Source: Dyadobacter sp. LHD-138
GTDB lineage: Bacteria; Bacteroidota; Bacteroidia; Cytophagales; Spirosomataceae
Direction of reading: 5' to 3'
NCBI RefSeq assembly: GCF_030929615.1
Contig: NZ_JAVFVU010000028.1
Location: 84,896-148,895, forward strand
Length of the DNA stretch: 64,000 nucleotides
Shown: piece by piece, positions 54,644 through 64,000 of the stretch
Position numbering within the stretch: the stretch's first letter is position 1
Layout of the letters: every line of letters starts with the position of its first letter
Program-made: the position numbers and the translations under genes
Notes under the pieces: generated by a model
What the model was told of the DNA's origin: nothing
What the model saw: only the letters and a program-made list of their open reading frames with translations
The model's database searches: none

Positions 54644-57600
54644 TTAAAAATTAAGACTTGCTCCGAAACTAACCGTTTTCATTTGCGGGTAAATATTACC
54701 GTAGTTGGCATTCAGTTCCGGATCCCAGAGCTTGAATTTACTGAAGGTAAATAAGTTAACCGCTTGTATGTAAATTCTTACAGTAGAGATTCTTGCCTTA
54801 CTGACCAGACTTTTTGGGACCGTGTAACCGATCTCTGCATTTTTTACCCGCATGAAGCGCATGTTTTTTTGATAAAAGGTAGAGGCCTGCCGGTTGTTTT
54901 CATTGTAAGCCAGTGACATTCGTGGATATTCCGCATTAGGGTTCTGGTTTTTCAGACTCCATCTTTTTTCAGCAGCATCTGCCAAAATTTGTCCGTTCAC
55001 AAGGATACTCCCTTCTGGTCCCTGTATAGGGCCTCCGCTGATAACTCTTGTAACGTTGCCTGTGCCCTGAAAGAAAGCCGACAAATCGAACTGTTTATAT
55101 TTGGCACTTAGCCCAAAACCGTATGATATTTCCGGTACGGTGCTTCGTCCGATGGCAATACGGTCATAGCTATCCACCATGCCATCTCCGTTGATATCCT
55201 TAAACTTGATATCACCAGGTATCACAGCACCGAACTTTTGAACCGGACTTTGATTAATATCCTCCACAGATTTAAAAAGCCCCAGAGAAATCAACCCAAC
55301 TTGTTGGCCATAAGCCTGTCCGACAACATCCTGGTATGGATAAATTGGAGTAGGCGCATCATTATAAAGGACTTTATTACGGTTGAATGAGAAGTTTCCG
55401 CGTGCTGACAGCAGCCAATCCCCTTTGACATAGCTGTATTCAACGGATCCATCAATGCCCCGGTTCTGCATTTTACCCAGGTTGACATATTGTGCGATGT
55501 TTACACCGACAATAGAGGGAACACTTTGCTGTAAAATGTAGATACCATCCCGTTTTTCACTAAAATAATCCACCTGAAGTTTCAGCTTATCCCAAATTCC
55601 CAGTTCGAAGCCAACGTTGGTTTTAATCGCCTCTTCCCAGGCTACATTCGGGTTACCCGGATTGCCGGTTGCTACACCGGCAATGTATTTTTGTCCTGTC
55701 GTTCCAAAGGTATATGCACCAGAATTCTGCATTTCGGAATTATAGGCAAAACGGCGGTCGCCACCAATCTGGTCATTTCCGATGTAACCGTGAGAACCCC
55801 GGAATTTCATCAAATTAACAGCCGGAAATATTTTTTGAAAAAATTTCTCTTTACTTAGATTATAGCCAATACCCACGGAAGGGAAAAATCCAAATCGGTG
55901 TGCCGGAGCAAAGTTCTCGGATCCATTGTAACCGAAATTGCCATCGAAAAACAATTTGTTTTGAAAAGCATAGGTAATCCGTCCTGCAACACCAATGTTA
56001 CGATACGGAAAGGAAGATATGTAGTTAGCAGGGAAATTATTGGTATGCTCTCTTCTGGTGAATAAAAACAATCCCCCAATCCGGTGATCCCCAAAGGCAT
56101 TGTCGTAATTAAGCGAGGATTCCAGGTTGGTGGTTTTCGTTCCGCGGTTGGATCTGGCCAAAGACAGGTAATCACTTCCGTCAGCATTTTTATGCAGAAT
56201 CAGATTTCCGCTTTCATCTCGGCCTGTTGCATAAAAGGTCGCCGGGTTTTTTCTTTGATCTAGTGTCGATTCATTGGTAGCATCCCAAGAAAACTTGATA
56301 TTAAACTTTAAACCGGGAAGAACAAAGTTACTCAAATCTTGTGTCACACTCATCAAAGACTGTGACGTATTCCAGAAATCCTTGGAAAAACCAGTGCTGT
56401 TTAACCAGTAGTAAGGGTTGGACCCCACAAGTGGCTGAGCATAGGTTCCATCAGAATAATAGGGAGCAATAGCAATGGAAGGAGTCGTAATCACCCCGCT
56501 ATACATGTTTGCCATGTCAACTCCTAGACGGTTTTTAGTTTCGTAGGTATTGGAAAGATTCAGACTCAACTCTGTAGATTTTGTGATATCCACATCCAGA
56601 TTGGATCGAAAGGTAAACTTGTTATAATTTACTGAAGGGTTGTAAGATTTAGTTTTTATAGGATTAAATAAACCGTTTTCGTTGTAATACGACCCAGACA
56701 CATAATACCTGGCGATTTTACCTCCACCTGATACGTTTAGGTTTAAACGATTACTAGTTGTGACATCCTTAAAGATGGTTTTCATCCAATCCACGTTGGG
56801 GTATAGATCAGGATCTGCTCCTGATAAATACTTCTGTTTTAGATGATCCGGAAACGGTGTGGATCCGTTCGCGTCATAGCTGATATCATTGTAATAATCC
56901 ATCCACTGAGCCGCACTAGCCAACTTGGGAACTCTGGTAGGAGCCAAAAAACCTCTTTCAAAGCGTGTGCTGATCGTAGGCTTGTCGGAATATTTTCCTT
57001 TTTTTGTAGTGATCAACACAATCCCATTTGCGCCTCTTACCCCGTAAACGGCAGTAGCACTTGCATCTTTCAGAATGGAGAAGGACTCAATATCCTCAGG
57101 ATCAACCAGGTCCATTGAACGCTGTATACCATCCACAAGAATAAGCGGCGTGTTATTTGCACCAAAACTACTGATACCGCGGATCCAGAAGCTTGAACCC
57201 GAGCCTGGTTCGCCGCTTCCCTGTACCGAAACAATACCAGCGATCTGCCCTGCGAGGGCATTGCTTAGCTTACTTACCGGCACTTTTAGATCACTTGCAG
57301 ATACCGATGAGATAGCCCCTACAATACTTTCTTTTCTTTGTGTTCCAAAAGCTACCACCACCACCTCTTCCAGATTCTGATTGTCCGGATGGAGAATTAC
57401 ATCCAGTGTTTTACGATTCCCCAGCGATACTTCCCGCGTAATGTAACCGACAAAAGAGAAAACTAGTTTTACCTCTCCCTCGGGCACCGACATACTGTAA
57501 TTACCGGAAGCATCGGCAGATACTCCGCGAGATGTTCCCTTTACCATGATGTTAACTCCGGGAAGCACTTCTCCTTTTTCGTCTGTAACGCGCCCTGTTA

Positions 57601-58075
57601 TAGGGACTTCCGAATTTAGAATCGACACCTCTTTAATCTTTCTCCCGATAATTTCAATCATTTTTATTCCGTTAGCAGAAGAAGGATTTGGGAGGTGTTC
57701 GAGAGGCTTTTCAATGGGTACCGGACTTTGTTTTTCATCCAACAGCAAATACGTCCCCGTTTTTACTTTTTTAAACCGAATGTCTGTCGAGCGGAGCAGG
57801 ACATGTAGATTATCTTCAAATGAAAAAGCAGGGCGGATACTATTGCGAAGCACCATAATTTTGTTGACGATTTTCTCTTCAAACAACAAATCCACTTGAT
57901 ATTTGTCTTTCAGTATCAACAGCATATCCGCTAACTCTGTCATTTGTCCCCGCGAGTCAGACTGCCGGACTACAGTCTTAGAGTTGGCAAAGAGCTGGGC
58001 TAATGCCAGATTTGGGAATGCACCGATTGCAATACAGAGGCAAAAAGCCCTGATTAACTGTAATTTTAAATTCAT
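54644..58075 (-). CDS. SusC/RagA TonB-dependent transporter with STN domain
   Basis: This 1143-residue protein has a signal (LIRAFCLCIAIGAFPNLALAQ). An STN domain follows (about 45-115, MLLILKDKYQVDLLFEEKIV to RFKKVKTGTYLLL), then a carboxypeptidase-regulatory-like domain (GRVTDEKGEVLPGVNIMVKGTS) and a SusC plug (LEEVVVVAFGTQRKES, EDIESFSILKDASATAVYGVRGANG). The barrel ends SFGASLNF. The STN domain matches the sigma/FecR pair upstream, whose fecR gene ends 28 bases before this start, so all are likely in one transcript. Confidence 0.95.
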   Translation of the reverse strand: MNLKLQLIRAFCLCIAIGAFPNLALAQLFANSKTVVRQSDSRGQMTELADMLLILKDKYQVDLLFEEKIVNKIMVLRNSIRPAFSFEDNLHVLLRSTDIRFKKVKTGTYLLLDEKQSPVPIEKPLEHLPNPSSANGIKMIEIIGRKIKEVSILNSEVPITGRVTDEKGEVLPGVNIMVKGTSRGVSADASGNYSMSVPEGEVKLVFSFVGYITREVSLGNRKTLDVILHPDNQNLEEVVVVAFGTQRKESIVGAISSVSASDLKVPVSKLSNALAGQIAGIVSVQGSGEPGSGSSFWIRGISSFGANNTPLILVDGIQRSMDLVDPEDIESFSILKDASATAVYGVRGANGIVLITTKKGKYSDKPTISTRFERGFLAPTRVPKLASAAQWMDYYNDISYDANGSTPFPDHLKQKYLSGADPDLYPNVDWMKTIFKDVTTSNRLNLNVSGGGKIARYYVSGSYYNENGLFNPIKTKSYNPSVNYNKFTFRSNLDVDITKSTELSLNLSNTYETKNRLGVDMANMYSGVITTPSIAIAPYYSDGTYAQPLVGSNPYYWLNSTGFSKDFWNTSQSLMSVTQDLSNFVLPGLKFNIKFSWDATNESTLDQRKNPATFYATGRDESGNLILHKNADGSDYLSLARSNRGTKTTNLESSLNYDNAFGDHRIGGLFLFTRREHTNNFPANYISSFPYRNIGVAGRITYAFQNKLFFDGNFGYNGSENFAPAHRFGFFPSVGIGYNLSKEKFFQKIFPAVNLMKFRGSHGYIGNDQIGGDRRFAYNSEMQNSGAYTFGTTGQKYIAGVATGNPGNPNVAWEEAIKTNVGFELGIWDKLKLQVDYFSEKRDGIYILQQSVPSIVGVNIAQYVNLGKMQNRGIDGSVEYSYVKGDWLLSARGNFSFNRNKVLYNDAPTPIYPYQDVVGQAYGQQVGLISLGLFKSVEDINQSPVQKFGAVIPGDIKFKDINGDGMVDSYDRIAIGRSTVPEISYGFGLSAKYKQFDLSAFFQGTGNVTRVISGGPIQGPEGSILVNGQILADAAEKRWSLKNQNPNAEYPRMSLAYNENNRQASTFYQKNMRFMRVKNAEIGYTVPKSLVSKARISTVRIYIQAVNLFTFSKFKLWDPELNANYGNIYPQMKTVSFGASLNF

Positions 58076-58103
58076 AAATCGGTAAAATTGAGATGGGAAA
58101 TGA

Positions 58104-59099
58104 TTAAGGGTTAGGAATTAATATGATCTTATTTTCGGTTTTGGTGATTTCAAAACTATACATATAAGACATGCTGGTAAGAAGCTCTTCTGCATTTTTT
58201 GCCGGGAAAGACCCGGTTGCAGTCCGGGAAGCGAGCTCCATGTTATTTATTTTCACGACAACACCGAATACTTCGTGAATTCTCTCGGCCACTTCTTTCA
58301 AGGGGGTATCATCGAAGATGAATCGATGTTCCTTCCATGCTGCGTGTTGTACGAGCTGTTTTTCTGATAGCTTTTCAATTTTAATTTCTCCATCGCTTTC
58401 TACTGTCGCCCGATCGCCTGGCGACATCGTTAAAGGATTGTTTCCTATATAGGAGGAAAGCTCGACTTTGCCTTTATTAAGAACAACATTGGTTTGTTTT
58501 GGTCTGGTATAAACCGAAAATTCGGTCCCAAGTACAGTAATCAAACTGTTATCAGCCGTATGGACTTTGAAATATTGATGATCGGCGGTGTGCTGTACAG
58601 AAAACTCAGCTTCCCCTTCCAGATATACGTGTCTTGTAGATTTGCCAAAACCCCATCTGGGAACCTTAAGCGTCGAATTTGCATTTAGCACCACTTGACT
58701 ACTGTCGTCAAGATAAAATTTGTTTAGCTCACCAAAAGATGTTTCATAAGTACGGTACATCACAAATTCCCTACCTAAGTAGGATGCGAACCCCATCATA
58801 ATCAGGCTAGCGGCTGCCCATAGCAACAATAATTTCTTGGAAACACGGCGAGTCGGAGATTTCAATTCGACATCGGTAGGCTCCTGCTTTTGAAAAAGCT
58901 TTTCTGTGACATTTTCGAGTGCTGCCAAGGTATCGGGCTGGAATTGAAGTTGCATTTTTTCCCATTCTTCCAACCATTCAAAATAAATTTCGACATTTCG
59001 TACATTTGTCAGCCAATGCTCTATCATTTGTTTCTGCATAGCAGTTGCGTCGCCTGAGAAATAAGTAAAAACAATATATTTTGTCAATTCTGGTCTCAT
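58104..59099 (-). CDS. FecR family anti-sigma factor
   Basis: This 331-residue protein has a cytoplasmic N-terminal part with the helix YFSGDATAMQKQMIEHWL, one membrane helix (about 89-108, LLLLWAAASLIMMGFASYLG), and a periplasmic FecR domain (SSQVVLNANSTLKVPRWGFGKSTRHVYLEGEAEFSVQ, VLGTEFSVYTRP, VVLNKGKVELSS). The C-terminal STN-like tail is LKEVAERIHEVFGVVVKIN. It is predicted to restrain the sigma factor encoded 64 bases upstream and to be released by the STN domain of the adjacent SusC. Confidence 0.9.
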   Translation of the reverse strand: MRPELTKYIVFTYFSGDATAMQKQMIEHWLTNVRNVEIYFEWLEEWEKMQLQFQPDTLAALENVTEKLFQKQEPTDVELKSPTRRVSKKLLLLWAAASLIMMGFASYLGREFVMYRTYETSFGELNKFYLDDSSQVVLNANSTLKVPRWGFGKSTRHVYLEGEAEFSVQHTADHQYFKVHTADNSLITVLGTEFSVYTRPKQTNVVLNKGKVELSSYIGNNPLTMSPGDRATVESDGEIKIEKLSEKQLVQHAAWKEHRFIFDDTPLKEVAERIHEVFGVVVKINNMELASRTATGSFPAKNAEELLTSMSYMYSFEITKTENKIILIPNP

Positions 59100-59163
59100 T
59101 TTTTATCTTTTAGAAACATTACAAAAGACCAGGGGGATGTCTTTAGTAATGTTATATTTTGGG

Positions 59164-59823
59164 TTATAATAAACCGGATAAGCTTGCAATTATTAACATA
59201 TTGGGGTTTTTAAGTACCTTCCGAAATTCGACAAGTGCCTTGCTGATATGTGCCTCAACTGCTTTTTTAGAAATTTGAAGTATTTCTCCTATCTCCTGAT
59301 AAGATTTTCCTCCAAAACGGCTCATTAGGAACACTTTTTGATTTTGCGGAGGAAATCCAGCAATTATTCTTTCAATTCTCATGTACAGTTCATCAAACTC
59401 CATGAGACGGTCAGGTTGAATGTGGACTGATTCAAGAGTTACTTCATCGAGTTCTTCCGAAGTTTCCCTGTTTAGTTCCCATTTCAGGTAGTTAAGACAT
59501 TTGTTTCGCACTGATATGAAGAGATAAGCACGAAAGGAGGTAGTAATGTGTTCATGAACAGCGTTTTTCCAGAAGGACAAAAATACTTCCGATACGATAT
59601 CCTCAGCGACTTCTTTTGAATATACGTACCTAACAGCATGGCTGCACAGGGGTGTATAATAATGGCGAAACAGCAGATCATATCCTTTTTTGACATCTGT
59701 TCTGAATATGCTTCTGATAAAAAACTCCTTATCAACAGGTTTGTCCGAATCTGCTTCTGGAATAGTATCGGTTTGAATCAAGCCTTTTTCTCCGGAAACT
59801 TCAATCAAATCTTTATTCTGCAT
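59164..59823 (-). CDS. ECF RNA polymerase sigma factor (sigma-70, Bacteroides type)
   Basis: Start at the ATG at 59823 (MQNKDLIEVSGEKG); the longer frame uses TTG. The 219-residue protein has region 2 (GYDLLFRHYYTPLCSHAVRYVYSKEVAEDIVSEVFLSFW) and region 4 with a helix-turn-helix (FPPQNQKVFLMSRFGGKSYQEIGEILQISKKAVEAHISKAL). An N-terminal extension of ~35 residues is unusual but not unknown. It heads the third sus cluster. The 190 bases from 59833 to 60022 between it and the mobile-element pile are A+T-rich and show nothing else. Confidence 0.9.
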   Translation of the reverse strand: MQNKDLIEVSGEKGLIQTDTIPEADSDKPVDKEFFIRSIFRTDVKKGYDLLFRHYYTPLCSHAVRYVYSKEVAEDIVSEVFLSFWKNAVHEHITTSFRAYLFISVRNKCLNYLKWELNRETSEELDEVTLESVHIQPDRLMEFDELYMRIERIIAGFPPQNQKVFLMSRFGGKSYQEIGEILQISKKAVEAHISKALVEFRKVLKNPNMLIIASLSGLL

Positions 59824-60022
59824 TTTTTCCAATTCGACGAATATTAGATATACCTTTTAATCACTTAGACAAAATTTTATGACAGCACCCTACCTCATTG
59901 GTGAAATAATTAAAAAAAAGTAAAGGGGGCTTGATTGGGTTAAATTAAAAGATTGAACGAAAAATACCGCCGCAGAGTCAGAAGGCATTCGAAGTCTTGT
60001 ATTGGGAAGTCAGTTTTACCAG

Positions 60023-60421
60023 TTATTTTTTATTTTGGTAGATATTCCCTCGCTTTTTTAAAAACCCTTTCACATTTGAGCCTGCAAATTGTAAGATTTT
60101 GTAAAGGGTTGGCTGGCTTTTGATCTGGAACATCCCGTATAGCATCGGTGCTATGGACATTCCTTTCATACATTTCTTTGACTTCCACGGCGATTTTCTG
60201 GTAACGCTCAATCCTTCCGGTCTGCCTCCTGATCTGCTCCTTGCCCTGGCTGATTCCAACCCGGCCTTTGTCTGCTCCCGGATCACGTTGCGTTCATGCT
60301 CGGCCAATACGCACATAAACTGGAAGAACAAATTCCCGGTCGCAGTGCTGGTATCTATAGCTTCGGAAAGTGATTTAAAATGAATCTCTTTCTGTTTTAA
60401 TAATTCTATTATTGCGTCATA
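60023..60421 (-). pseudogene. Serine recombinase (resolvase/invertase), 5'-truncated
   Basis: The frame begins at the junction with an IS630-type sequence (TA near 60419) and reads IHFKSLSEAIDTSTATGNLFFQFMCVLAEHERNVIREQTKAGLESARARSRSGGRPEG, the C-terminal half of the resolvase catalytic domain. A helix-turn-helix-like tail (FQIKSQPTLYKILQFAG) follows. The N-terminal part with the catalytic Ser is missing. It looks like a leftover of a Tn3-like or invertase gene. Confidence 0.75.
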
Positions 60422-61249
60422 CTAAACTGAATAAGACAGAAGTTGATGAGCTATTGCAAATCATCAATAAAGGTTCTCATACAACACAAACTTTTCGGGC
60501 AGCGTATGTTCTTTTAGATAGTGATGAGGGTGAGTATTCCCAGAAAATATCCAATGAACAAATTAGCAATGTGCTGCGCATTGGGATGCGAACAATAAAC
60601 AGAATCAAAAAGAAGTTTGTCGAGGATGGTTTAGAAGCATCTTTGGAGCGTCGGAAAACATCCCGGATTTATGAGCCAAAAATAGATGGAGAATTGGAAG
60701 CAAAATTAGTGTCACTTTGTTGTAGCAGCCCGCCATCGGGCTTCGCAAAATGGTCCATGAGGCTTTTAGCTGATAAAATGGTAGAATTGAAATATGTTGA
60801 CAGTATCTCTCATGTTGCGGTGGGTAATGTTCAAAAAAAATGAACCGCAGCGGCTTAAGCCTTGGAAAGTTAGGGGATGGGTAATCGCCGCTGAACGGAG
60901 TGGTGAGTTTATTGCAAACATGGAGCAGATCTTGGATGTATATCAACGTCCTTGTAGTGAAGAATTTCCTGTAGTATGCATGGATGAATTACCAAAACAG
61001 TTGATCGAGGATGCCCGGATACCGGTGCCCATGAAACTTGGTCAAGAAGCCAGGGTTGATTACGAATACATCAGGCATGGATTTGCCAATATTTTTATGG
61101 CCAGTGAGCCATTAAAGGGCAGGCACTTGGTTGAAGTAACAGAATTAAAAACGAAAAAGGAATGGGCTAAATTCGTAAAACGTATATCAGACAAATTTTG
61201 TCCGAATCCTCAAAAAATAACATTAGTAATGGACAATTTCAGGACCTAG
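60412..61249 (+). pseudogene. IS630 family transposase, frameshifted and 3'-truncated
   Basis: The N-terminal part (KLNKTEVDELLQIINKGSHTTQTFRAAYVLL, helix-turn-helix ISNVLRIGMRTINRIKKKF) runs to a stop after an A8 run at 60833-60840. The next frame continues LKPWKVRGWVIAAERSGEF, VVCMDELPKQLIEDAR and ITLVMDN. The A8 may be a programmed frameshift site, as some IS630 elements use one. The end is abruptly cut at VMDNFRT, where the IS1182-type sequence starts, so the last catalytic region is missing. Confidence 0.75.
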
Positions 61250-61297
61250 GAGCCTGTCGGGCTTGAACGTTTGCATATAATTTGGTACCTTCAGATT

Positions 61298-62115
61298 ATG
61301 AAACATTTTGTAGGAGCTAACCGTGGACAAACGACATTTATGCCCTATGATCTCGAAGAATGGTTGCCACAGGACCATTTGGCACGCTTTATAATTGAAA
61401 TAGTTGACAGATTGGATTTTTCAAGGATTTACAGCCAGTATTAGAGGTGCTGGCACAGCTGCCTACGATCCTAAATTGCTTTTAGCGCTAATCTTTTATG
61501 GTTATTCCACCGGCGTGTTTAGTTCCAGGAAAATAGAGGCCGCTACATATGATTCGGTAGCTTTTCGCTTTATAGCAGGCAATCAACATCCTGATCATGA
61601 CACGATTGCCGGATTTCGTAAGCGTTTTCTTGGTAAAATCAAGGGATGATTTAAGGATATATTACTCATTGGAAGAGAGTTAGGTCTTGTAAAACTGGGG
61701 AATGTCTACCTTGACGGCACAAAAATTCAAGCCAATGCAAGCAAGCATAAGACGGTCCGCCGCGCGGCGATGAGTTTTGAATATATGAAACGAGTTGAAG
61801 AACAGTTAGAGTCAGAAATCAGCAAACTACTTGCTATTGCATCCAGCACCGATGAACAGGAAAGGCCAGAAAAAATGGACGTTCCTGCCGAATTGAAACG
61901 GCGTGAGGATCGCTTAGAAAAAATAAAAGCAGCCAAGGCTGCAGTCGAAGCCCGGGCGACCGAGCGTTATAAGCAAGAAAAAGAAGAATACGACAAGAAG
62001 ATAAAAGCACGCACAGAGATAGAGGAGAAAACGGGCAAGAAGCCCAGAGGGAAAGCTCCGAAAGAGCCTAAAAATGAGCCAAATGAGACAGATCAGTTTA
62101 ATTTCACTGATCCGG
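61298..62115 (+). pseudogene. IS1182 family transposase, broken and 3'-truncated
   Basis: The start reads MKHFVGANRGQTTFMPYDLEEWLPQDHLARF, then VDRLDFSRIYSQY and a stop. One inserted T near 61440 shifts the frame, which continues RGAGTAAYDPKLLLALIFYGYSTG. An in-frame TGA at 61647-61649 replaces an expected Trp (KG-stop-FKDILL), then come VYLDGTKIQANASKHK and a long charged coiled region. The sequence is cut at FTDP where the IS21 end begins. The left end probably lies near 61250 (GAGCCTGTCGGGCTTGAAC). Confidence 0.75.
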
Positions 62116-62120
62116 TGGAT

Positions 62121-62163
62121 ATTTCGGAGGGACCATGCCAGTGATTTCGGTCAAACCGTGCCA
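62121..62163. repeat. Two terminal repeats of the IS21 element
   Basis: ATTTCGG-n6-ACCATGCCA (62121-62140) and ATTTCGG-n4-AACCGTGCCA (62144-62163) are spaced by 23 bases. Multiple terminal repeats of this kind are typical transposase-binding sites of IS21 elements. Confidence 0.65.
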
Positions 62164-62201
62164 CTTTAAAAGATCATACAATGATATAAAAAAAGTTGTT
62201 G

Positions 62202-62939
62202 TTATTCCTGTTTGAGTATGCCTTTTCGAAGCGAGTCTCCTTTCAGATCAATTCTATGTGATGAGTTGATGATCCTGTCCAGTATAGCATCTGCAATGGT
62301 GCCCTGCCCACCAATGATCTCATACCATGCAGATACGGGTATCTGCGAGGATATTATGGTTGATTTTTTGCCATGCCGGTCATCGATTATATCCATCATG
62401 ATTTCCCTGTCCTGATTGTCGAAGGCCTGCAGTCCGAAGTCGTCAAGGATTAATAGCTGGACGCGGGTCAGTTTTTCAAGTTCTTTAAGGTAAGTGCCGT
62501 CAACCTTGCTGAGTTTTAGCTTTTTAAAGAGTCTTCCAGTCACAGTATACAGCGTTTTTATTCCTGATAGACATGCCTGGTGGCCCAGCGCCTGAGAGAG
62601 ATAACTTTTTCCTGTACCAGAAGCCCCGCAGATAATGACGTTCTCTTTTCTGGCTGCGAAGTCAAGTGTGCCCAGACGGGCAAACATATTTTTGTCCAGG
62701 TTTCTGTCTGCCGAGTAGTTGATGTCAGCCATACTGGCAAGTTGCCTGAAGCTAGCTTGTCTGAGAAGTCTTTCTACCTTGCTATTTTGCCGCTGCTCCC
62801 ATTGGTGATCGGTCAGCAGAGCCAGATATTCATCACATGTCATTGACGCAAGCCTGTTTTGTTCGACGTAAGTAAGATGTAATTGGGCCATGGCCCCCAG
62901 GCGTATATTCCTTAATTTTTCAACTGTCTGATTGTTCAT
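62202..62939 (-). CDS. istB: IS21 family helper ATPase IstB
   Basis: This 245-residue protein has the IstB layout. An N-terminal helical part (NQTVEKLRNIRLGAMAQLHL, with the signature MTCDEYLALLTDHQWEQRQN) precedes a DnaC-like AAA+ domain with Walker A GASGTGKS, Walker B LLILDDFGL, and sensor region STIISSQIPVSAWYE followed by AILDRIINSSHRIDL. It stimulates transposition by the partner IstA. It looks complete and starts 21 bases after the istA stop, but the partner gene is truncated, so the element cannot move by itself. Confidence 0.95.
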   Translation of the reverse strand: MNNQTVEKLRNIRLGAMAQLHLTYVEQNRLASMTCDEYLALLTDHQWEQRQNSKVERLLRQASFRQLASMADINYSADRNLDKNMFARLGTLDFAARKENVIICGASGTGKSYLSQALGHQACLSGIKTLYTVTGRLFKKLKLSKVDGTYLKELEKLTRVQLLILDDFGLQAFDNQDREIMMDIIDDRHGKKSTIISSQIPVSAWYEIIGGQGTIADAILDRIINSSHRIDLKGDSLRKGILKQE

Positions 62940-62960
62940 TCTTCTGTTTTTTGGTTGTGA

Positions 62961-63887
62961 TTATTCATATGCGGAAGCGCCCCGTATGTTGCTATGGAAT
63001 GGTATATGGTCATTTGTATTTTGCAGGTCCAACTCATATAAGGGTACTTTGTCCATATTATTTTTGAGTATGTTTTTGATCCGTATATATGAGCACGCAT
63101 CTGTATCCAAAGCCCTTTTGCAGGCCTGGTCGAGCCTTTGAGAGCCGTATGCGCGATAGAGTTGGATAACACCCAGGGCCCGTTTGTAGCCTATCTCAGG
63201 GTAATCCTGGGCGATAAGTATCTTTTCTACGCACGCTAGCACGTGCTGACCGTGTGGTGCCGCTTTTTGTCTGAAGAACTCCGGATTCCAGTCTGAGTAA
63301 AACTTATGCGTACTGCTTAAGTGGTCGGTATTTGTGATATATGCCCCCTTGGCCAGATTGCGCTGGTGCATGGCTATTCTTTGGTGATTATGAAAGACTT
63401 CGATCCTGCTTTGCGTGTAGTGGATCTGGGTTTCTTTCCCGATAAAGCGGTACGGGACACTATAATAGCTTTTGTCGGGCGAGAAGTATACATATCCCAT
63501 CTTCTGTACTTTTGCCCTTTTAAAATCCTTCAGCTCATAGGGTGTATCCGGAAGTACTTTCAGATACTGACGCTCTACAGCTTGGAAGAGCTCTATGCGG
63601 CTGGACTCTTTGCGTTTAAATATCAATTCGTTATACCGCTCCAACAGTTTGCTGATCTCATTGTTAAGGTCTTCCAGCGAGAAGAAAGTTATCTCTCTGA
63701 GCGGATAATAAATGCGTTGGTAAACAAGATGTACAGCATTCTCAACCAAGGCTTTATCCTGGGGGGAGTATCCTCTTGTGGGATTGATCGCGCAATTGTA
63801 GTGGAAGGCAAAGTCCTTGAAGCTCCGGTTAATATCAGCCTCGTATTTACTCGCTCTATTGACAGCTGATTTAAGCGGGGCCGCCCT
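62961..63887 (-). pseudogene. istA: IS21 family transposase IstA, N-terminal part missing
   Basis: The frame is open from a stop at 63888 and shows IstA homology from KSAVNRASKYEADINRSFKDFAFHYN (near 63870) through PTRGYSPQDKALVENAVHLVYQRIYY to the C-terminal domain ending RGASAYE. The helix-turn-helix and the first part of the DDE domain are absent. The break coincides with a GGGGCCGCC motif at 63877. TTG at 63749 could start a short product but is not a real start. Confidence 0.8.
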
Positions 63888-63966
63888 TTAGATTAGCACA
63901 ATAAATATTAACTTTCTTTTGTCCAAGTAAAAATCTGGAAGTATGAGGGTGAACTATGGGGCCGCC
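63877..63966. repeat. Direct repeat GGGGCCGCC at the truncated IS21 edge
   Basis: GGGGCCGCC occurs at 63877-63885 and again at 63958-63966, each followed by a similar A/T-rich stretch ending in ATTAG. The 72 bases between and the remaining 34 to the window end hold no recognisable gene. It may mark a recombination junction or the end of another element. Confidence 0.4.
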
Positions 63967-64000
63967 TATTAATTAGAATTAACGCCGGAATTAGTCCTTC

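Larger units (their letters stand above)
62116..63875 (-). mobile_element. IS21 family element, 5'-truncated
   Basis: Contains an intact istB, the 3' part of istA and one terminus with two repeat copies at 62121-62163. Full IS21 elements of this type are about 2.4 kb; the istA end is missing here because the frame is cut at 63875. The element inserted into the IS1182-type transposase. Confidence 0.75.

Overview
The window looks like chromosomal DNA of a Bacteroidota, most likely a Cytophagales/Dyadobacter-like soil bacterium. The reasons are three SusC/SusD pairs, two FecI/FecR-type sigma/anti-sigma pairs, type IX secretion (T9SS) sorting domains, Tat-exported Gfo/Idh/MocA oxidoreductases, DUF1080 proteins, and at least one exact match to the Bacteroidota -7 promoter box (TAnnTTTG). 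The genus is an inference from gene content only. I see no tRNA, rRNA or CRISPR array.

Layout. 1-2.7 kb: the 3' end of a large T9SS-secreted adhesin-like protein. 2.9-16.5 kb (minus strand): an ECF sigma factor, FecR, SusC and SusD, followed by three genes of the kind abundant in Planctomycetes (DUF1549/DUF1553 with cytochrome c motifs, DUF1501, and a membrane cytochrome c/leucine-rich-repeat protein). 16.7-19.7 kb: a hydrolase remnant, a small lipoprotein, a secreted Hcp-like protein, a T9SS-type protein and a related pseudogene. 19.9-21.3 kb: a beta-propeller lipoprotein. 21.4-31.6 kb (minus): a compact seven-gene operon joining a von Willebrand A (vWA)-like lipoprotein, small membrane proteins, a tubulin/FtsZ-superfamily protein, a 1187-residue protein with an actin/Hsp70-type ATPase domain, and two membrane-anchored proteins of unknown family. 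This is the best candidate for an undescribed system. A broken SH3-domain gene and a palindromic repeat lie just upstream of it.

32-48.5 kb: a Gfo/Idh/MocA oxidoreductase, a luciferase-like oxidoreductase, an AraC regulator, and a second sus cluster on the minus strand (sugar phosphate isomerase, SusC, SusD, DUF1080-like protein, a dehydrogenase-cupredoxin gene split by one in-frame stop, and a PmoA/DUF6807 protein). An aldo/keto reductase and a second AraC regulator follow. 48.6-49.6 kb: a dead IS982-type element. 49.8-59.8 kb (minus): a third sus cluster with its own sigma/FecR pair (SusC, SusD, DUF1735, DUF1080, Gfo/Idh/MocA). 60-64 kb: a pile of broken mobile elements (serine recombinase, IS630, IS1182, IS21).

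How the genes fit together. The sus clusters are probably ECF- or AraC-controlled systems for importing and processing glycans or glycosides. The repeated pairing of Gfo/Idh/MocA oxidoreductases, DUF1080 proteins and a sugar phosphate isomerase fits an oxidative 3-keto-glycoside route. The cytochrome/DUF1501 and dehydrogenase-cupredoxin genes suggest periplasmic oxidation steps tied to electron carriers. The actin/tubulin operon has no obvious metabolic link to its neighbours. By eye it is more A+T-rich and it is flanked by broken genes, which fits an accessory module.
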